Origin: UBA4923 sp964606165 | GTDB lineage: Bacteria; Bacillota; Clostridia; Saccharofermentanales; DTU023 | Direction: 5' to 3' | NCBI GenBank assembly: GCA_964606165.1 | Contig: CAZSFQ010000007.1 | Span: 14,891-78,890 of the forward strand | DNA: 64,000 bases | In this document: in pieces, positions 26,677 to 34,466 of the stretch | Position numbering within the stretch: position 1 is the stretch's first letter | Layout: each line of letters opens with the position of its first letter | The notes under the pieces: generated by a model | Told to the model about the DNA's origin: nothing | The model's database searches: none | What the model saw: only the letters and a program-made list of their open reading frames with translations | Program-made: the position numbers and the translations under genes

Positions 26677-27408
26677 ATGGCAGTAAGGCGAAACAGCTCA
26701 CAGGAAGACAGTAAACGGTCGGTCTTTTTGGACCGTTCCCGTCCCTTGCTTTGCCCCTCCATCCTGGCTTCCGATCTGGCTGACCTGGCCGGCTCGGTCA
26801 AACGGCTAGGTTCAAGCTTTGACATGGTCCACTGCGATGTCATGGATGGCCACTATGTGCCCAACCTGACCTTCGGCCCCCCTGTCATCGCCGCCTTGGC
26901 CCGGCATGTCGATCAGCCTCTGGATGTCCACCTCATGGTGACCAACCCCGATGATCTGCTGGCGGAATACGCCAAGGCGGGGGCTACGGTTCTGGTTGTT
27001 CACGTGGAGGTGCTGGATCATGCCCAGCGAACCCTGGCCCGGATACGGGAGCTGGGATGTTTCGCGGGGATTTCCCTGAACCCGGCAACCCCCCTTGAAA
27101 CCATCCGCTGGCTTTTGCCTGACCTGGACATGGTGCTTTTGATGTCGGTCAATCCCGGCTTCAGCGGCCAGTCCTTTGTTCCCCAGGTCATGGATAAGAT
27201 CCGGGAGCTGCGCCGCATGATCGATGAGTCGGCTTATCCTATCCGGCTCCAGGTTGACGGCGGCATCAACCAGAACAACGCGGCCGATATTGTGCGGGCC
27301 GGCGCCGACATGATCGTGGCGGGCTCCGCCATCTTCGGCCAGGATTCGCCGGCTGAGGCGGCAGCGGAGCTGGGCCGGATCATCCGGGGCGCGAAAGCGC
27401 GCCTCTGA
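26677..27408 (+). CDS. rpe: Ribulose-phosphate 3-epimerase
   Basis: Interconverts ribulose 5-phosphate and xylulose 5-phosphate in the pentose phosphate pathway. TIM-barrel motifs: CPSILASDLADL, HCDVMDGHYVPNLTFGP, DVHLMV, VNPGFSGQSFVP, QVDGGIN and AGSAIFG. 243 residues from ATG 26677, which has AAGGG about 7 bases before; ATG 26647, overlapping the prkC end, is an alternative. About 20 residues precede the conserved start. In most Firmicutes rsgA lies between prkC and rpe; here it is absent. The ribulose 5-phosphate pool is also the substrate of the TarJ-like reductase near the right end. Confidence 0.94.
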   Translation: MAVRRNSSQEDSKRSVFLDRSRPLLCPSILASDLADLAGSVKRLGSSFDMVHCDVMDGHYVPNLTFGPPVIAALARHVDQPLDVHLMVTNPDDLLAEYAKAGATVLVVHVEVLDHAQRTLARIRELGCFAGISLNPATPLETIRWLLPDLDMVLLMSVNPGFSGQSFVPQVMDKIRELRRMIDESAYPIRLQVDGGINQNNAADIVRAGADMIVAGSAIFGQDSPAEAAAELGRIIRGAKARL

Positions 27409-27412
27409 TCCC

Positions 27413-28210
27413 GTGTCACTGCTCACATTCGATGCCCTGATCGCTCTTGCGGGTTCAGGCAGCAAGTCTGACTTTTTCGCTTCATGGGCAATTTCACGTT
27501 CCCGAAAGATCCTTGCCGCCGACGGCGGGGCGGATCTCCTCATGGAACTGGGCTTTGTTCCCGATTATTTGGTGGGGGACTCTGATTCCATTTCCGAAAA
27601 AGCATTGAATACAATGCCTGCCGGCACGGTCCGGGTCGAGCTGGCCCGGGACAAGGATTTTACGGATGGCGAACTTGCGACAGCTGCCGCCGTTTTATTG
27701 TCGCAGGACCGGGATCTGAAGGGCCCCGCTTTTTCAAAGCCGGATGGCCAGGCCCTTTACGCTGCTTTCGAAAAAGAAGGAGACCTGACCGGCAAGTCCT
27801 ATGCCTTTTTGAATTACACCGGTGAACGTGTCGACCATCAACTGGCCAACATAGCCCTGGCCCGCCTTCTTGCCATTCGCGGTGCCACGGTCTATCTCAC
27901 CGACGGCATAACCCTGGGCCGGATCATCAAGGGACCGGCCGCAATCAACCCTGTGTTCACGGCGGATTGCTTTGAAGGCGCTCAAAAAAATGTGCCCGGC
28001 AAGCGTTTTCTTTTTTCCGCATTTCCTTTGGACGATGAGGTCGACGGACTCGATCTCAGGGGTTTGAAATGGGATCTGGACGGTGTCCGGCTCCCCATGG
28101 GACGGTCGCTTGCCTTGAGCAACCGCGCATCAGGGCCCTATCCCATGCAGGTGACAGCCAGGCTGAAAACAGGCACCGTGTTTTTCTATACCTTCCCGGA
28201 GGATCTTTAG
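27413..28210 (+). CDS. thiN: Thiamine pyrophosphokinase
   Basis: Transfers pyrophosphate from ATP to thiamine to give the cofactor TPP. The N-terminal catalytic domain shows AADGGADLLMELG and DYLVGDSDSIS, followed by KDFTDGELA, and a late NYTGERVDHQLANI. 265 residues, longer than many ThiN proteins (about 210) because of an insertion around residues 100-125 (SKPDGQALYAAFEKEGD). The start is GTG 27413, only 4 bp after rpe. The order rpe-thiN is the usual Firmicute end of the stp-prkC cluster. Confidence 0.88.
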   Translation: MSLLTFDALIALAGSGSKSDFFASWAISRSRKILAADGGADLLMELGFVPDYLVGDSDSISEKALNTMPAGTVRVELARDKDFTDGELATAAAVLLSQDRDLKGPAFSKPDGQALYAAFEKEGDLTGKSYAFLNYTGERVDHQLANIALARLLAIRGATVYLTDGITLGRIIKGPAAINPVFTADCFEGAQKNVPGKRFLFSAFPLDDEVDGLDLRGLKWDLDGVRLPMGRSLALSNRASGPYPMQVTARLKTGTVFFYTFPEDL

Positions 28211-28328
28211 CTCTTTCTCCTCATTGATACCCCAAATAGCAATTCATCCAGCCTGACAATTCCTCATCCGGAGTGGTATGAATATGCGGATCAGAGGGGG
28301 GTCAAACCGCGATGTTTGCAATGAAATA

Positions 28329-28337
28329 TGTTAAAAT
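28329..28337 (+). promoter_or_regulatory. Extended -10 promoter upstream of lipoprotein gene
   Basis: TGTTAAAAT (TGn plus TAAAAT, 5/6) in an AT-rich stretch, no clear -35 at 17 bases. It would give a leader of about 150 nt. That leader contains the pair ACGCCT / AGGCGT, which could form a hairpin. The rest of the 283-bp intergenic region shows nothing else. Confidence 0.4.
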
Positions 28338-28493
28338 ATACAAGAAATATTGGTAAAAATTACGCCTGTTTTTGCCGATGCCGGGGTTTAGGCGTGAGGG
28401 GTCTTTTCCCCGGGAGATTTAGAGTAAGCGGTTACAGGCGTAACAGGTGAAAGAGGTGAAACAGGGGAACGGAGTTGTATAAGGAGTAAGAAA

Positions 28494-29303
28494 ATGAGAG
28501 CTAACAGTATCACCCCCAGGCGCGTGGCCCTGGCATTGGTCGTTGCCATGATCGCTTTGGCTGTAGCTGGTTGTGGTGGAAAAACAAGTCCAACTGTCGA
28601 ACCAAGCATATCTCAGGCGGAATTTCGTTGGCCCGCGAGTGAAATCGCCAGCCTGCTGCCCGTGCCTGAGTCAAATGTCGGAACTCTTGAATGGGAAACA
28701 GCTGCCGGAATTCTTGTCAGATTAAGGAAGATCACAAGGGATCAATATGATTCTTACGTCGACGCGTGCCGAGAACGGGGTTTTGTGAACGACTGCGTCA
28801 GGAGCGATAATTCATACTCCGCCTACAACGAAGCAGGATATTTCCTGATGCTTGAGTATAGGAAAAATGCCATGTCGATTGAGATGGAGGCTCCGGCTGA
28901 GACGAAAGAACCAGACAGAACAGAAGAGGCGACCGTGGCAGAAACAACAGCGCCCACGACAACGGCGCCCATGACAACAGCACCCACGACAACAGCCCGG
29001 GAAATAACGTTTGAAACAAGCAAAACAGGCACGCCGATTCCGGGAGTCAGACCGGATCTCCAGGAGACAATGGAAATCTTCGAGGCTTTCATCGATGCCT
29101 ATATCGCTTTTATGATCGAGTATGAGAATACACAGGATCACCAGGCCATGACGGCCGATTATGATGCTTATTTAGAGATGTATGAAGATTTGACGGCAAA
29201 GGTCGATGCGCTTGATGAATCAGATTGGTCGGAAGTCGAGTCTGCATACGCTTGGGGGGTGTTGTACAGGGTTGAAGAAAAACTGGCAACACTTCTTCCA
29301 TAG
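28494..29303 (+). CDS. Lipoprotein with Thr-rich linker, function unknown
   Basis: 269 residues. A signal peptide of 26 residues ends in a lipobox (LAVAGC, lipidated Cys27), so the mature protein should be anchored outside the membrane. Residues 35-145 form a globular N-terminal domain (starting FRWPASEIASLLP) with two Cys in the segment ACRERGFVNDC. A Thr/Pro/Ala-rich linker follows (repeats of TTAPTTTAP). The C-terminal domain, about 85 residues (VRPDLQETMEIFEAF onward), is helical and resembles DUF6591-type domains of Firmicute lipoproteins. ATG 28494 has a weak ribosome site (AAGGAG, 7 bases). It appears monocistronic. Function unknown. Confidence 0.75.
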   Translation: MRANSITPRRVALALVVAMIALAVAGCGGKTSPTVEPSISQAEFRWPASEIASLLPVPESNVGTLEWETAAGILVRLRKITRDQYDSYVDACRERGFVNDCVRSDNSYSAYNEAGYFLMLEYRKNAMSIEMEAPAETKEPDRTEEATVAETTAPTTTAPMTTAPTTTAREITFETSKTGTPIPGVRPDLQETMEIFEAFIDAYIAFMIEYENTQDHQAMTADYDAYLEMYEDLTAKVDALDESDWSEVESAYAWGVLYRVEEKLATLLP

Positions 29304-29344
29304 AGAGACGAAGAAGCGGGCACCCAATAATCTTGTGTTTAAAA

Positions 29345-29377
29345 GAAGCCGCTTGCCAATACCGGGCAAGCGGCTTC
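29345..29377 (-). terminator. Terminator for tyrS (possibly shared with the lipoprotein gene)
   Basis: Perfect 13-bp stem GAAGCCGCTTGCC / GGCAAGCGGCTTC with a 7-base loop. On the minus strand it is followed by TTTTAAA, so it mainly serves tyrS; on the plus strand there is no T run. Confidence 0.8.
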
Positions 29378-29422
29378 GTGTGCTTGATATTTCGCGGGCA
29401 AAAGCTCGAAAAGAAAACAAGG

Positions 29423-30649
29423 TCAGCCGATCAAGACCAGCTTGATGTAGCGCTTCTTTCCCATACGCAGAAGCAGTTCACCGTTCTTGAACAGGTCCTC
29501 CTTAAGCTCAGCGAACAGTTCCTTGACCTGCCTGTCATTGATGTAGAGACCGCCCTGTTCGATCAGCCGTCTTGCTTCCCCCTTTGACTTGGTCAGCTGG
29601 AGGCTTGCCAGAACGTCAATCAGGGGCCTGTTGAGTTGATCCCTGCTGACAGCTTCAGTGGGAACCGAAGCGTCATCACCGCTGCCGCCGAACAGGGATT
29701 TGGCCGCTTCTTCAGCCTGTTTGGCTTTTTCCTGGCCGTGGACGATGGCCGTGACCTCATAGGCCAGCCGGATCTTGGCATCGTTGATGGCGGCGCCTTC
29801 CAGTTTTTCGTATTGGTGGATCTCATCCATGCCGATGAAGGTCAAAAACCGCATGCACTGCGTCACCTTGGCGTCCTCTACGTTCCGCCAGTACTGGTAG
29901 AAATCGTAGACTGAACACTTGTTTTCGTCCAGCCAGATGGCGCCCCTGGCTGTTTTGCCCATCTTCTGACCGTCGGAAGTTTCAAGCAGCTGGAAGGTCA
30001 GGCCGTAGGCAGCCTCCTGTTCCTTTCTTCGGATCAGCTCAGCGCCCGCGATGATATTGGACCATTGGTCGTCACCGCCTGCCTGGAGCCGGCAGCCGTA
30101 TTTGCGAAAGAGCATGAGGAAGTCATAGGCCTGAAGGATCATGTAGTTGAATTCCAGGAAGGTCAGTCCCGAGTCCAGCCGCTGCTTGTAACAGTCAGCC
30201 GAGAGCATGCGGTTGATGGTGAAGTGGGGGCCAACCTCCCGGATAAACTCGATGTAGTTCAATGGCACCAGCCAGTTGGCATTGTCGTCCAGGATGACCT
30301 TGCCGGAGGAGAAGTCGAGAAGCCGGCTCATCTGCTTGATGAAGCAGCCCACGTTGTGCTCAATGACTTCAGGTGTCATGACCGAACGCATGTCCGTGCG
30401 GCCGGAAGGATCCCCGACATAACCGGTCCCGCCGCCCATGAGGGCAATGGGGCGGACGCCTGCCTGCTGCATGTGGCTCATGATCATGATCTGGACCAGA
30501 TGGCCGGCATGCAGGCTGTCGGCTGTCGGATCGAAGCCAACGTAGAAGGTCGCACCTTCCTGCGACAGATAGGACCGCACCTCTTCTTCGTGTGTGACCT
30601 GCGCGATGTAGCCGCGCTCAAGAAGTGTGTCAAATACATTTTTCTTCAT
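29423..30649 (-). CDS. tyrS: Tyrosyl-tRNA synthetase
   Basis: Class I synthetase charging tRNA-Tyr. The HIGH-type motif is HAGH within GFDPTADSLHAGHLVQI, the Tyr-binding region includes NYMILQAYDFLML and GGDDQWSNI, and the KMSKS-type loop reads KMGKT. A C-terminal S4 RNA-binding domain (about residues 340-405, SKGEARRLIEQGGLYIN) is present. 408 residues, normal. ATG 30649 has AAAGGAGG upstream. It is the second gene after tmcAL with a 51-bp gap; that gap is too short for a T-box, so no tRNA-sensing leader is visible. Confidence 0.96.
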   Translation of the reverse strand: MKKNVFDTLLERGYIAQVTHEEEVRSYLSQEGATFYVGFDPTADSLHAGHLVQIMIMSHMQQAGVRPIALMGGGTGYVGDPSGRTDMRSVMTPEVIEHNVGCFIKQMSRLLDFSSGKVILDDNANWLVPLNYIEFIREVGPHFTINRMLSADCYKQRLDSGLTFLEFNYMILQAYDFLMLFRKYGCRLQAGGDDQWSNIIAGAELIRRKEQEAAYGLTFQLLETSDGQKMGKTARGAIWLDENKCSVYDFYQYWRNVEDAKVTQCMRFLTFIGMDEIHQYEKLEGAAINDAKIRLAYEVTAIVHGQEKAKQAEEAAKSLFGGSGDDASVPTEAVSRDQLNRPLIDVLASLQLTKSKGEARRLIEQGGLYINDRQVKELFAELKEDLFKNGELLLRMGKKRYIKLVLIG

Positions 30650-30700
30650 GTGTGCAACCTCCTTTGTTGGATTACTTGAATTAATGTATCACAATTCCGC

Positions 30701-31951
30701 TCAGCGGATTTGAATCGCTTCGCGCTCAAACTCGCTTTGTCGCGCGAGCCCCGCATGGTAATTCCAAAGGGCCTGGGCCTGCAGATCCAGGTTCGCCTGC
30801 TGGCGGGCTGTCTCGTCTTCCAGTTGCCGGAAGTCGGACGCCTTCATAATGACGGGGAGGCCGGCTTCTTTCCGCATGAAGGACAGAAGCCTCCTGCCCC
30901 TCCGGTTGAAACCGAGGACGCGGATGTAGGCGGGGCCGTCCATGGCCAGGGCCTTATTGGTTGCCTCAATGCCCAGGGCCGCTGCCAGGATGGCCCGGCG
31001 GATACGGGTGGCGGGGTGGGTCCGGGTTGCCACTTGATCAATAAAGCGGTCGTAGGGAGTCCCGTCTTCTCCCAGGACGGAGGCCGGATCGTTTCGGATC
31101 ACATTTATGAGGCGGCCTGACAGTCCGCCCTGCATTCCGTTTATTATGTCCAGTTTGTCCCGGTCGAAAAAGGCAGGGGAAAGAAGAAGCGAAAGCGCGA
31201 TCATCTCTTCGTGCAGGAGTCCTCTTCCCGCCGTGAGCGCCTCCATGACAGCGGCGGCTGAAGCCGGGGTCAGGGCCTTGGCCAGGTCCCGCAAGAGTGG
31301 ATGAAGGCCTGCGGGCCCTTCTGACATGGCACACCAGATCCTGTTGCGGATGACGGTCGCGGATGTCCCGGCCTTGTCAAAAAGCGGAAGGGCCAGGGTG
31401 GGGAGCGGGCTTGACCGGCTCAGCGCCTTTTCGTACTCGACGGCCAGGATGGTGTTGGAATTGCGAAGAAGCTGGGCCAGGGAAGGATCCTTTGTGAATT
31501 GTTCAAGGGCCGCTTCGCGGGCTGCCGCGAAACCCAAGCCGGAAGCGATGCCTTCACGGATGGCCTGGCCGAGCGCCGGGGGTTCATGGGCCAGGATGGC
31601 GGCCGTTTGACGGATCTTGTCGTGCTGGTCAGGGTTCTCTGTCCCGTAAGCAAGCTGGCGGACAACGCCGGTCGCAAGAAGGGTGTTCACTGCGCCCTGG
31701 GCGAACCGTTCGGCAGAGGAGATGGCAAAGGCAGCGGGCAGTTCCAGCACCAGGTCCGCGCCCTCCTTAAGTGCGGTGGCGGCACGTGCGCCCTTGTCGA
31801 GCAGTGCGGGTACCCCGCGCTGGCAAAAAGGGCCGGAAAGGCAAACTACAATGCCTGCGTCGCGGCCTGAATGTTCCCGGATCAGTTGGAGCTGCCGCGC
31901 GTGTCCTTTATGGAAAGGATTGTATTCAGCTGTCAGTCCGCATGTTTCCAT
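30701..31951 (-). CDS. tmcAL: tRNA(Met) cytidine acetate ligase
   Basis: ATP-dependent nucleotidyltransferase that forms N4-acetylcytidine at the wobble position of elongator tRNA-Met using acetate (B. subtilis YlbM/TmcAL). The N-terminal HIGH-like motif is GLTAEYNPFHKGH; other family blocks are VCLSGPFCQRG, KGARAATALKEGADLVLELP, AYGTENPD and FNRRGRRLL. 416 residues, normal. ATG 31951 has AGGA upstream. It is divergent from the gene at 32003 and precedes tyrS, so both genes of this unit serve tRNA function. The acetate used could come from the Pta/AckA branch encoded nearby, which is inference. Confidence 0.9.
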   Translation of the reverse strand: METCGLTAEYNPFHKGHARQLQLIREHSGRDAGIVVCLSGPFCQRGVPALLDKGARAATALKEGADLVLELPAAFAISSAERFAQGAVNTLLATGVVRQLAYGTENPDQHDKIRQTAAILAHEPPALGQAIREGIASGLGFAAAREAALEQFTKDPSLAQLLRNSNTILAVEYEKALSRSSPLPTLALPLFDKAGTSATVIRNRIWCAMSEGPAGLHPLLRDLAKALTPASAAAVMEALTAGRGLLHEEMIALSLLLSPAFFDRDKLDIINGMQGGLSGRLINVIRNDPASVLGEDGTPYDRFIDQVATRTHPATRIRRAILAAALGIEATNKALAMDGPAYIRVLGFNRRGRRLLSFMRKEAGLPVIMKASDFRQLEDETARQQANLDLQAQALWNYHAGLARQSEFEREAIQIR

Positions 31952-31982
31952 CTGTCTGTCCTGCCGCTCACTTGTGCTTTGA

Positions 31983-31991
31983 TGCTAAAAT
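31983..31991 (+). promoter_or_regulatory. Extended -10 promoter for the gene at 32003
   Basis: TGCTAAAAT (TGn plus a 5/6 -10). The predicted transcript start near 31998 leaves almost no leader before ATG 32003 and 17 nt before ATG 32015. Confidence 0.4.
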
Positions 31992-32002
31992 TAAGCTAAA
32001 GG

Positions 32003-33316
32003 ATGGACCGGCAAATGTCAAAGAAAACGCGAAGAATCCTGCTCGGAGCGGCCCTTGTTCTGCTTGCCGCGCTTATCTTCGTTTTGGTCAAGGAATTCGT
32101 GTTGACGGGATCCTCCCGGGAGGAAAAACTTCCCGAACTTCCCGGCGCTGCCAAACCGGCCGACCTTTATGACCCTGACCTGCTCGCTCCGGGAACCCTG
32201 AAGCTTGTCCGGAACAAGCTGTCTGTCCAGCTTGCGGTGGATCACCAGGTCGTGGAGGGGATCCTGGCTTCTTCCTATGAAACATCGCCCAGGAGGGGAG
32301 AAGAGGGGAGTGTCTCTGCCGTCTATTCAGCCTCTGACCAGATCATGTACGGCCGCGCTCTGGCCAGGATGGGCAAGAAATCGGACTTCATGCGCTGGGC
32401 CGAAAACTTTGACCTCGCTTTTCGGGGGGAGGAAGATAGTTTCCACGCCGCCTTTTTGACAGCCGATGACCTGGCGATGCCTTTGCTCGTCTCACGCCGT
32501 GAACCGCACTGGAGCGTGACCCTGGCTTACACCCGTGCCTTGCTTGAGGGTTACCGGGCCTTTGGGGGCAAGACCCTGGCTTCCCTGATCACGGCCGAAT
32601 CGGAACGGCTCCTGCCGGTCTTTCTAGAGGCTGAAACAGGGAGCGAATTACTGGCCGGCCCAAGGACTCTGCTGGCTTACGATGAGTGGGATATACCGCC
32701 TGCGGGGACTGTCCCCGAGCCGGGCGAGAGCCAGCCGGTCGAGCGCGCCTTTGGCACCCATCTTGCCGATATTGATCTTTGGGCCTTGCTGGCTCTTTCA
32801 CGCTTTGATCCTGCCTGGGCGCCGGTCGCGTCGGACTGGAAGAGGATCGTCACAGGGGCGAAGCTGGAAAGTGAACTGCCGCTTTACGCTTCGGCGGTCA
32901 GCGCGGACGGCGCGACCTATCTGTCGGTTACGGGCGAAAGTCCGCTGGCACAGACGCGCGAACAGCTCAGCATCGCCTTGAGCCTTGCTGAGATCGGAAC
33001 CCTTGACCGGGAGCTGATCTCTTTTTATCGCACACAGCTCCGTGACAGCAAGCAGCTTCCCTCAGGCTGGAACCCGGTCACGAGCGGGGCCTCCGCTGTT
33101 TCTGCCCAGGCCGTGGACTATGCCCTGGCCATGATGCTGGGCCGCGCGGCGGAAGACCAGGTCCTGATGGATGCGGCTGGCGAGGTCCTGCTCTTTTCAT
33201 ACGCCTCAAGCCAGACCAGTGATATTTTCGGCGGCTGGTACCGGCCGGGCGAAACAGCGCGGACATACAAACTGACTGCTGAGGACAACACGACCATCCT
33301 GAACGCCCTGCGCTGA
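32003..33316 (+). CDS. Membrane-anchored extracytoplasmic protein, possible (alpha/alpha)6-barrel hydrolase
   Basis: 437 residues. One N-terminal membrane helix (about residues 12-34, RRILLGAALVLLAALIFVLV) preceded by Lys/Arg predicts a cytoplasmic N-terminus and an outside C-terminal body. The body is helix-rich with repeated patterns such as YSASDQIMYGRALARMGK, RREPHWSVTLAYTRALLEGY, ADIDLWALLALSRFDPAW and TREQLSIALSLAEIG, which recalls the (alpha/alpha)6 toroid of family 8-type glycoside hydrolases. I cannot identify catalytic residues with confidence, so the enzymatic role is a guess. ATG 32003 versus ATG 32015 is undecided; AAAGG precedes both. It is divergent from tmcAL and followed by the pta promoter. 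Confidence 0.55.
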   Translation: MDRQMSKKTRRILLGAALVLLAALIFVLVKEFVLTGSSREEKLPELPGAAKPADLYDPDLLAPGTLKLVRNKLSVQLAVDHQVVEGILASSYETSPRRGEEGSVSAVYSASDQIMYGRALARMGKKSDFMRWAENFDLAFRGEEDSFHAAFLTADDLAMPLLVSRREPHWSVTLAYTRALLEGYRAFGGKTLASLITAESERLLPVFLEAETGSELLAGPRTLLAYDEWDIPPAGTVPEPGESQPVERAFGTHLADIDLWALLALSRFDPAWAPVASDWKRIVTGAKLESELPLYASAVSADGATYLSVTGESPLAQTREQLSIALSLAEIGTLDRELISFYRTQLRDSKQLPSGWNPVTSGASAVSAQAVDYALAMMLGRAAEDQVLMDAAGEVLLFSYASSQTSDIFGGWYRPGETARTYKLTAEDNTTILNALR

Positions 33317-33321
33317 CTCTG

Positions 33322-33330
33322 TGTTATAAT
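33322..33330 (+). promoter_or_regulatory. Extended -10 promoter of pta-ackA
   Basis: TGTTATAAT, a perfect TATAAT with TGn, 6 bases after the preceding stop codon. No matching -35 at 17 bases; extended -10 promoters tolerate this. About 85 bases before the pta start. Confidence 0.6.
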
Positions 33331-33414
33331 TTCCTCTGGCCTTTGGCTAAGGGAAAGCAGAGTTTGATACCTGCCGGATCGATTGAATCCGGCGGCAGGA
33401 CGCGGGGGACTGGC

Positions 33415-34431
33415 ATGGAATTCCTAGACTACATTATGAATAAGGCGCGCAGCGCCAAAAAGACCATTGTCTTGCCCGAAAGCGGGGACAGGCGCGTGGT
33501 GGAAGCGGCGGCGACGGTCGCGGCAGAGCGGATCGCCAAGCTGATCATGATCGGTAACCGGGAAAAGGTGCGGACCGATTTTCCGGACATCCCTTTTGAG
33601 GGGATCCAGTTCGTTGAACCGGCCGGCTATGAAGGTTTCGAGGAAATGGCCGGTGAACTCCATCAGCTGAGAAAGCACAAGGGGATGACAGAGGAGCAGG
33701 CACATTCCATGCTGCTCGACCCGACCACCTTCGGGATCATGCTGCTCAAGACGGGCAAGGCAGACGGCCTGGTGGCCGGAGCCGTCAACACGACGGCCGA
33801 TACATTGCGGCCCGCCCTCCAAATACTGAAGACAAAACCGGGAACCAAGCTTGTCTCCACCTACATGTTGATGGTGGTACCCGGCTGTGACCTGGGGAAC
33901 AAGGGCATGTTTCTCATGTCCGATTGTGCCTTGAACGTCAACCCCACCGCCGAAGACCTGGCTGAGATCGCCGTCGCGTCGGGGGTATCCTGGCGTCAAC
34001 TGACGGGAGGAGAGCCCCGGGTTGCCATGCTCTCTTACTCCAGCCACGGGAGCGGGAAAGGTGAGTTGCCTGACAAGGTGATCGAGGCGACAAGGCTGGC
34101 GCGTGAAAAGGCGCCCGATCTTTTGATCGACGGGGAACTCCAGGCCGACGCGGCCATCGTGCCGGAAATTGCCGCTCTCAAGACCAAGGGGAGCATGGTC
34201 GCGGGGCAGGCCAACTGCCTGATCTTCCCTGATCTGAATGCGGGAAATATTGCTTACAAACTGGTTCAGCGGCTTGGCAAGGCCGCCGCCTACGGCCCTA
34301 TGCTGCAGGGCATCGCCTGTCCGGTCAATGACCTGTCGCGCGGTTGCAGTACGGAAGATATTGTTGGTGTGATTGCCCTGACGGCGATCCAGGCCATCGA
34401 AACGGGATGTGAAAACGACGTGGAGTCGTAA
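33415..34431 (+). CDS. pta: Phosphate acetyltransferase
   Basis: Converts acetyl-CoA and phosphate to acetyl phosphate, the first step of acetate fermentation. Starts MEFLDYIMNKARS; typical blocks are KTIVLPESGDRRVVEAA, ADGLVAGAVNTTADTLRPALQ (shown in part), FLMSDCALNVNPTAEDLAEI, GELQADAAIVPEIA and FPDLNAGNIAYKLVQRLG. 338 residues, the short single-domain type. ATG 33415 is selected; the frame extends upstream to 33343 but lacks similarity there. GGGGGA precedes the start. It is 35 bp upstream of ackA, so the two form the acetate and ATP-yielding pair. Confidence 0.95.
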   Translation: MEFLDYIMNKARSAKKTIVLPESGDRRVVEAAATVAAERIAKLIMIGNREKVRTDFPDIPFEGIQFVEPAGYEGFEEMAGELHQLRKHKGMTEEQAHSMLLDPTTFGIMLLKTGKADGLVAGAVNTTADTLRPALQILKTKPGTKLVSTYMLMVVPGCDLGNKGMFLMSDCALNVNPTAEDLAEIAVASGVSWRQLTGGEPRVAMLSYSSHGSGKGELPDKVIEATRLAREKAPDLLIDGELQADAAIVPEIAALKTKGSMVAGQANCLIFPDLNAGNIAYKLVQRLGKAAAYGPMLQGIACPVNDLSRGCSTEDIVGVIALTAIQAIETGCENDVES

Positions 34432-34466
34432 GGATTGATAAAGGGAAGGATTGAAGGAAGGCTATT

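Noticed and set aside
29423..30700. T-box leader looked for upstream of tyrS and proS
   Set aside because: The upstream gaps (51 bp and 11 bp) are far too short for a T-box and no specifier-loop structure is visible.
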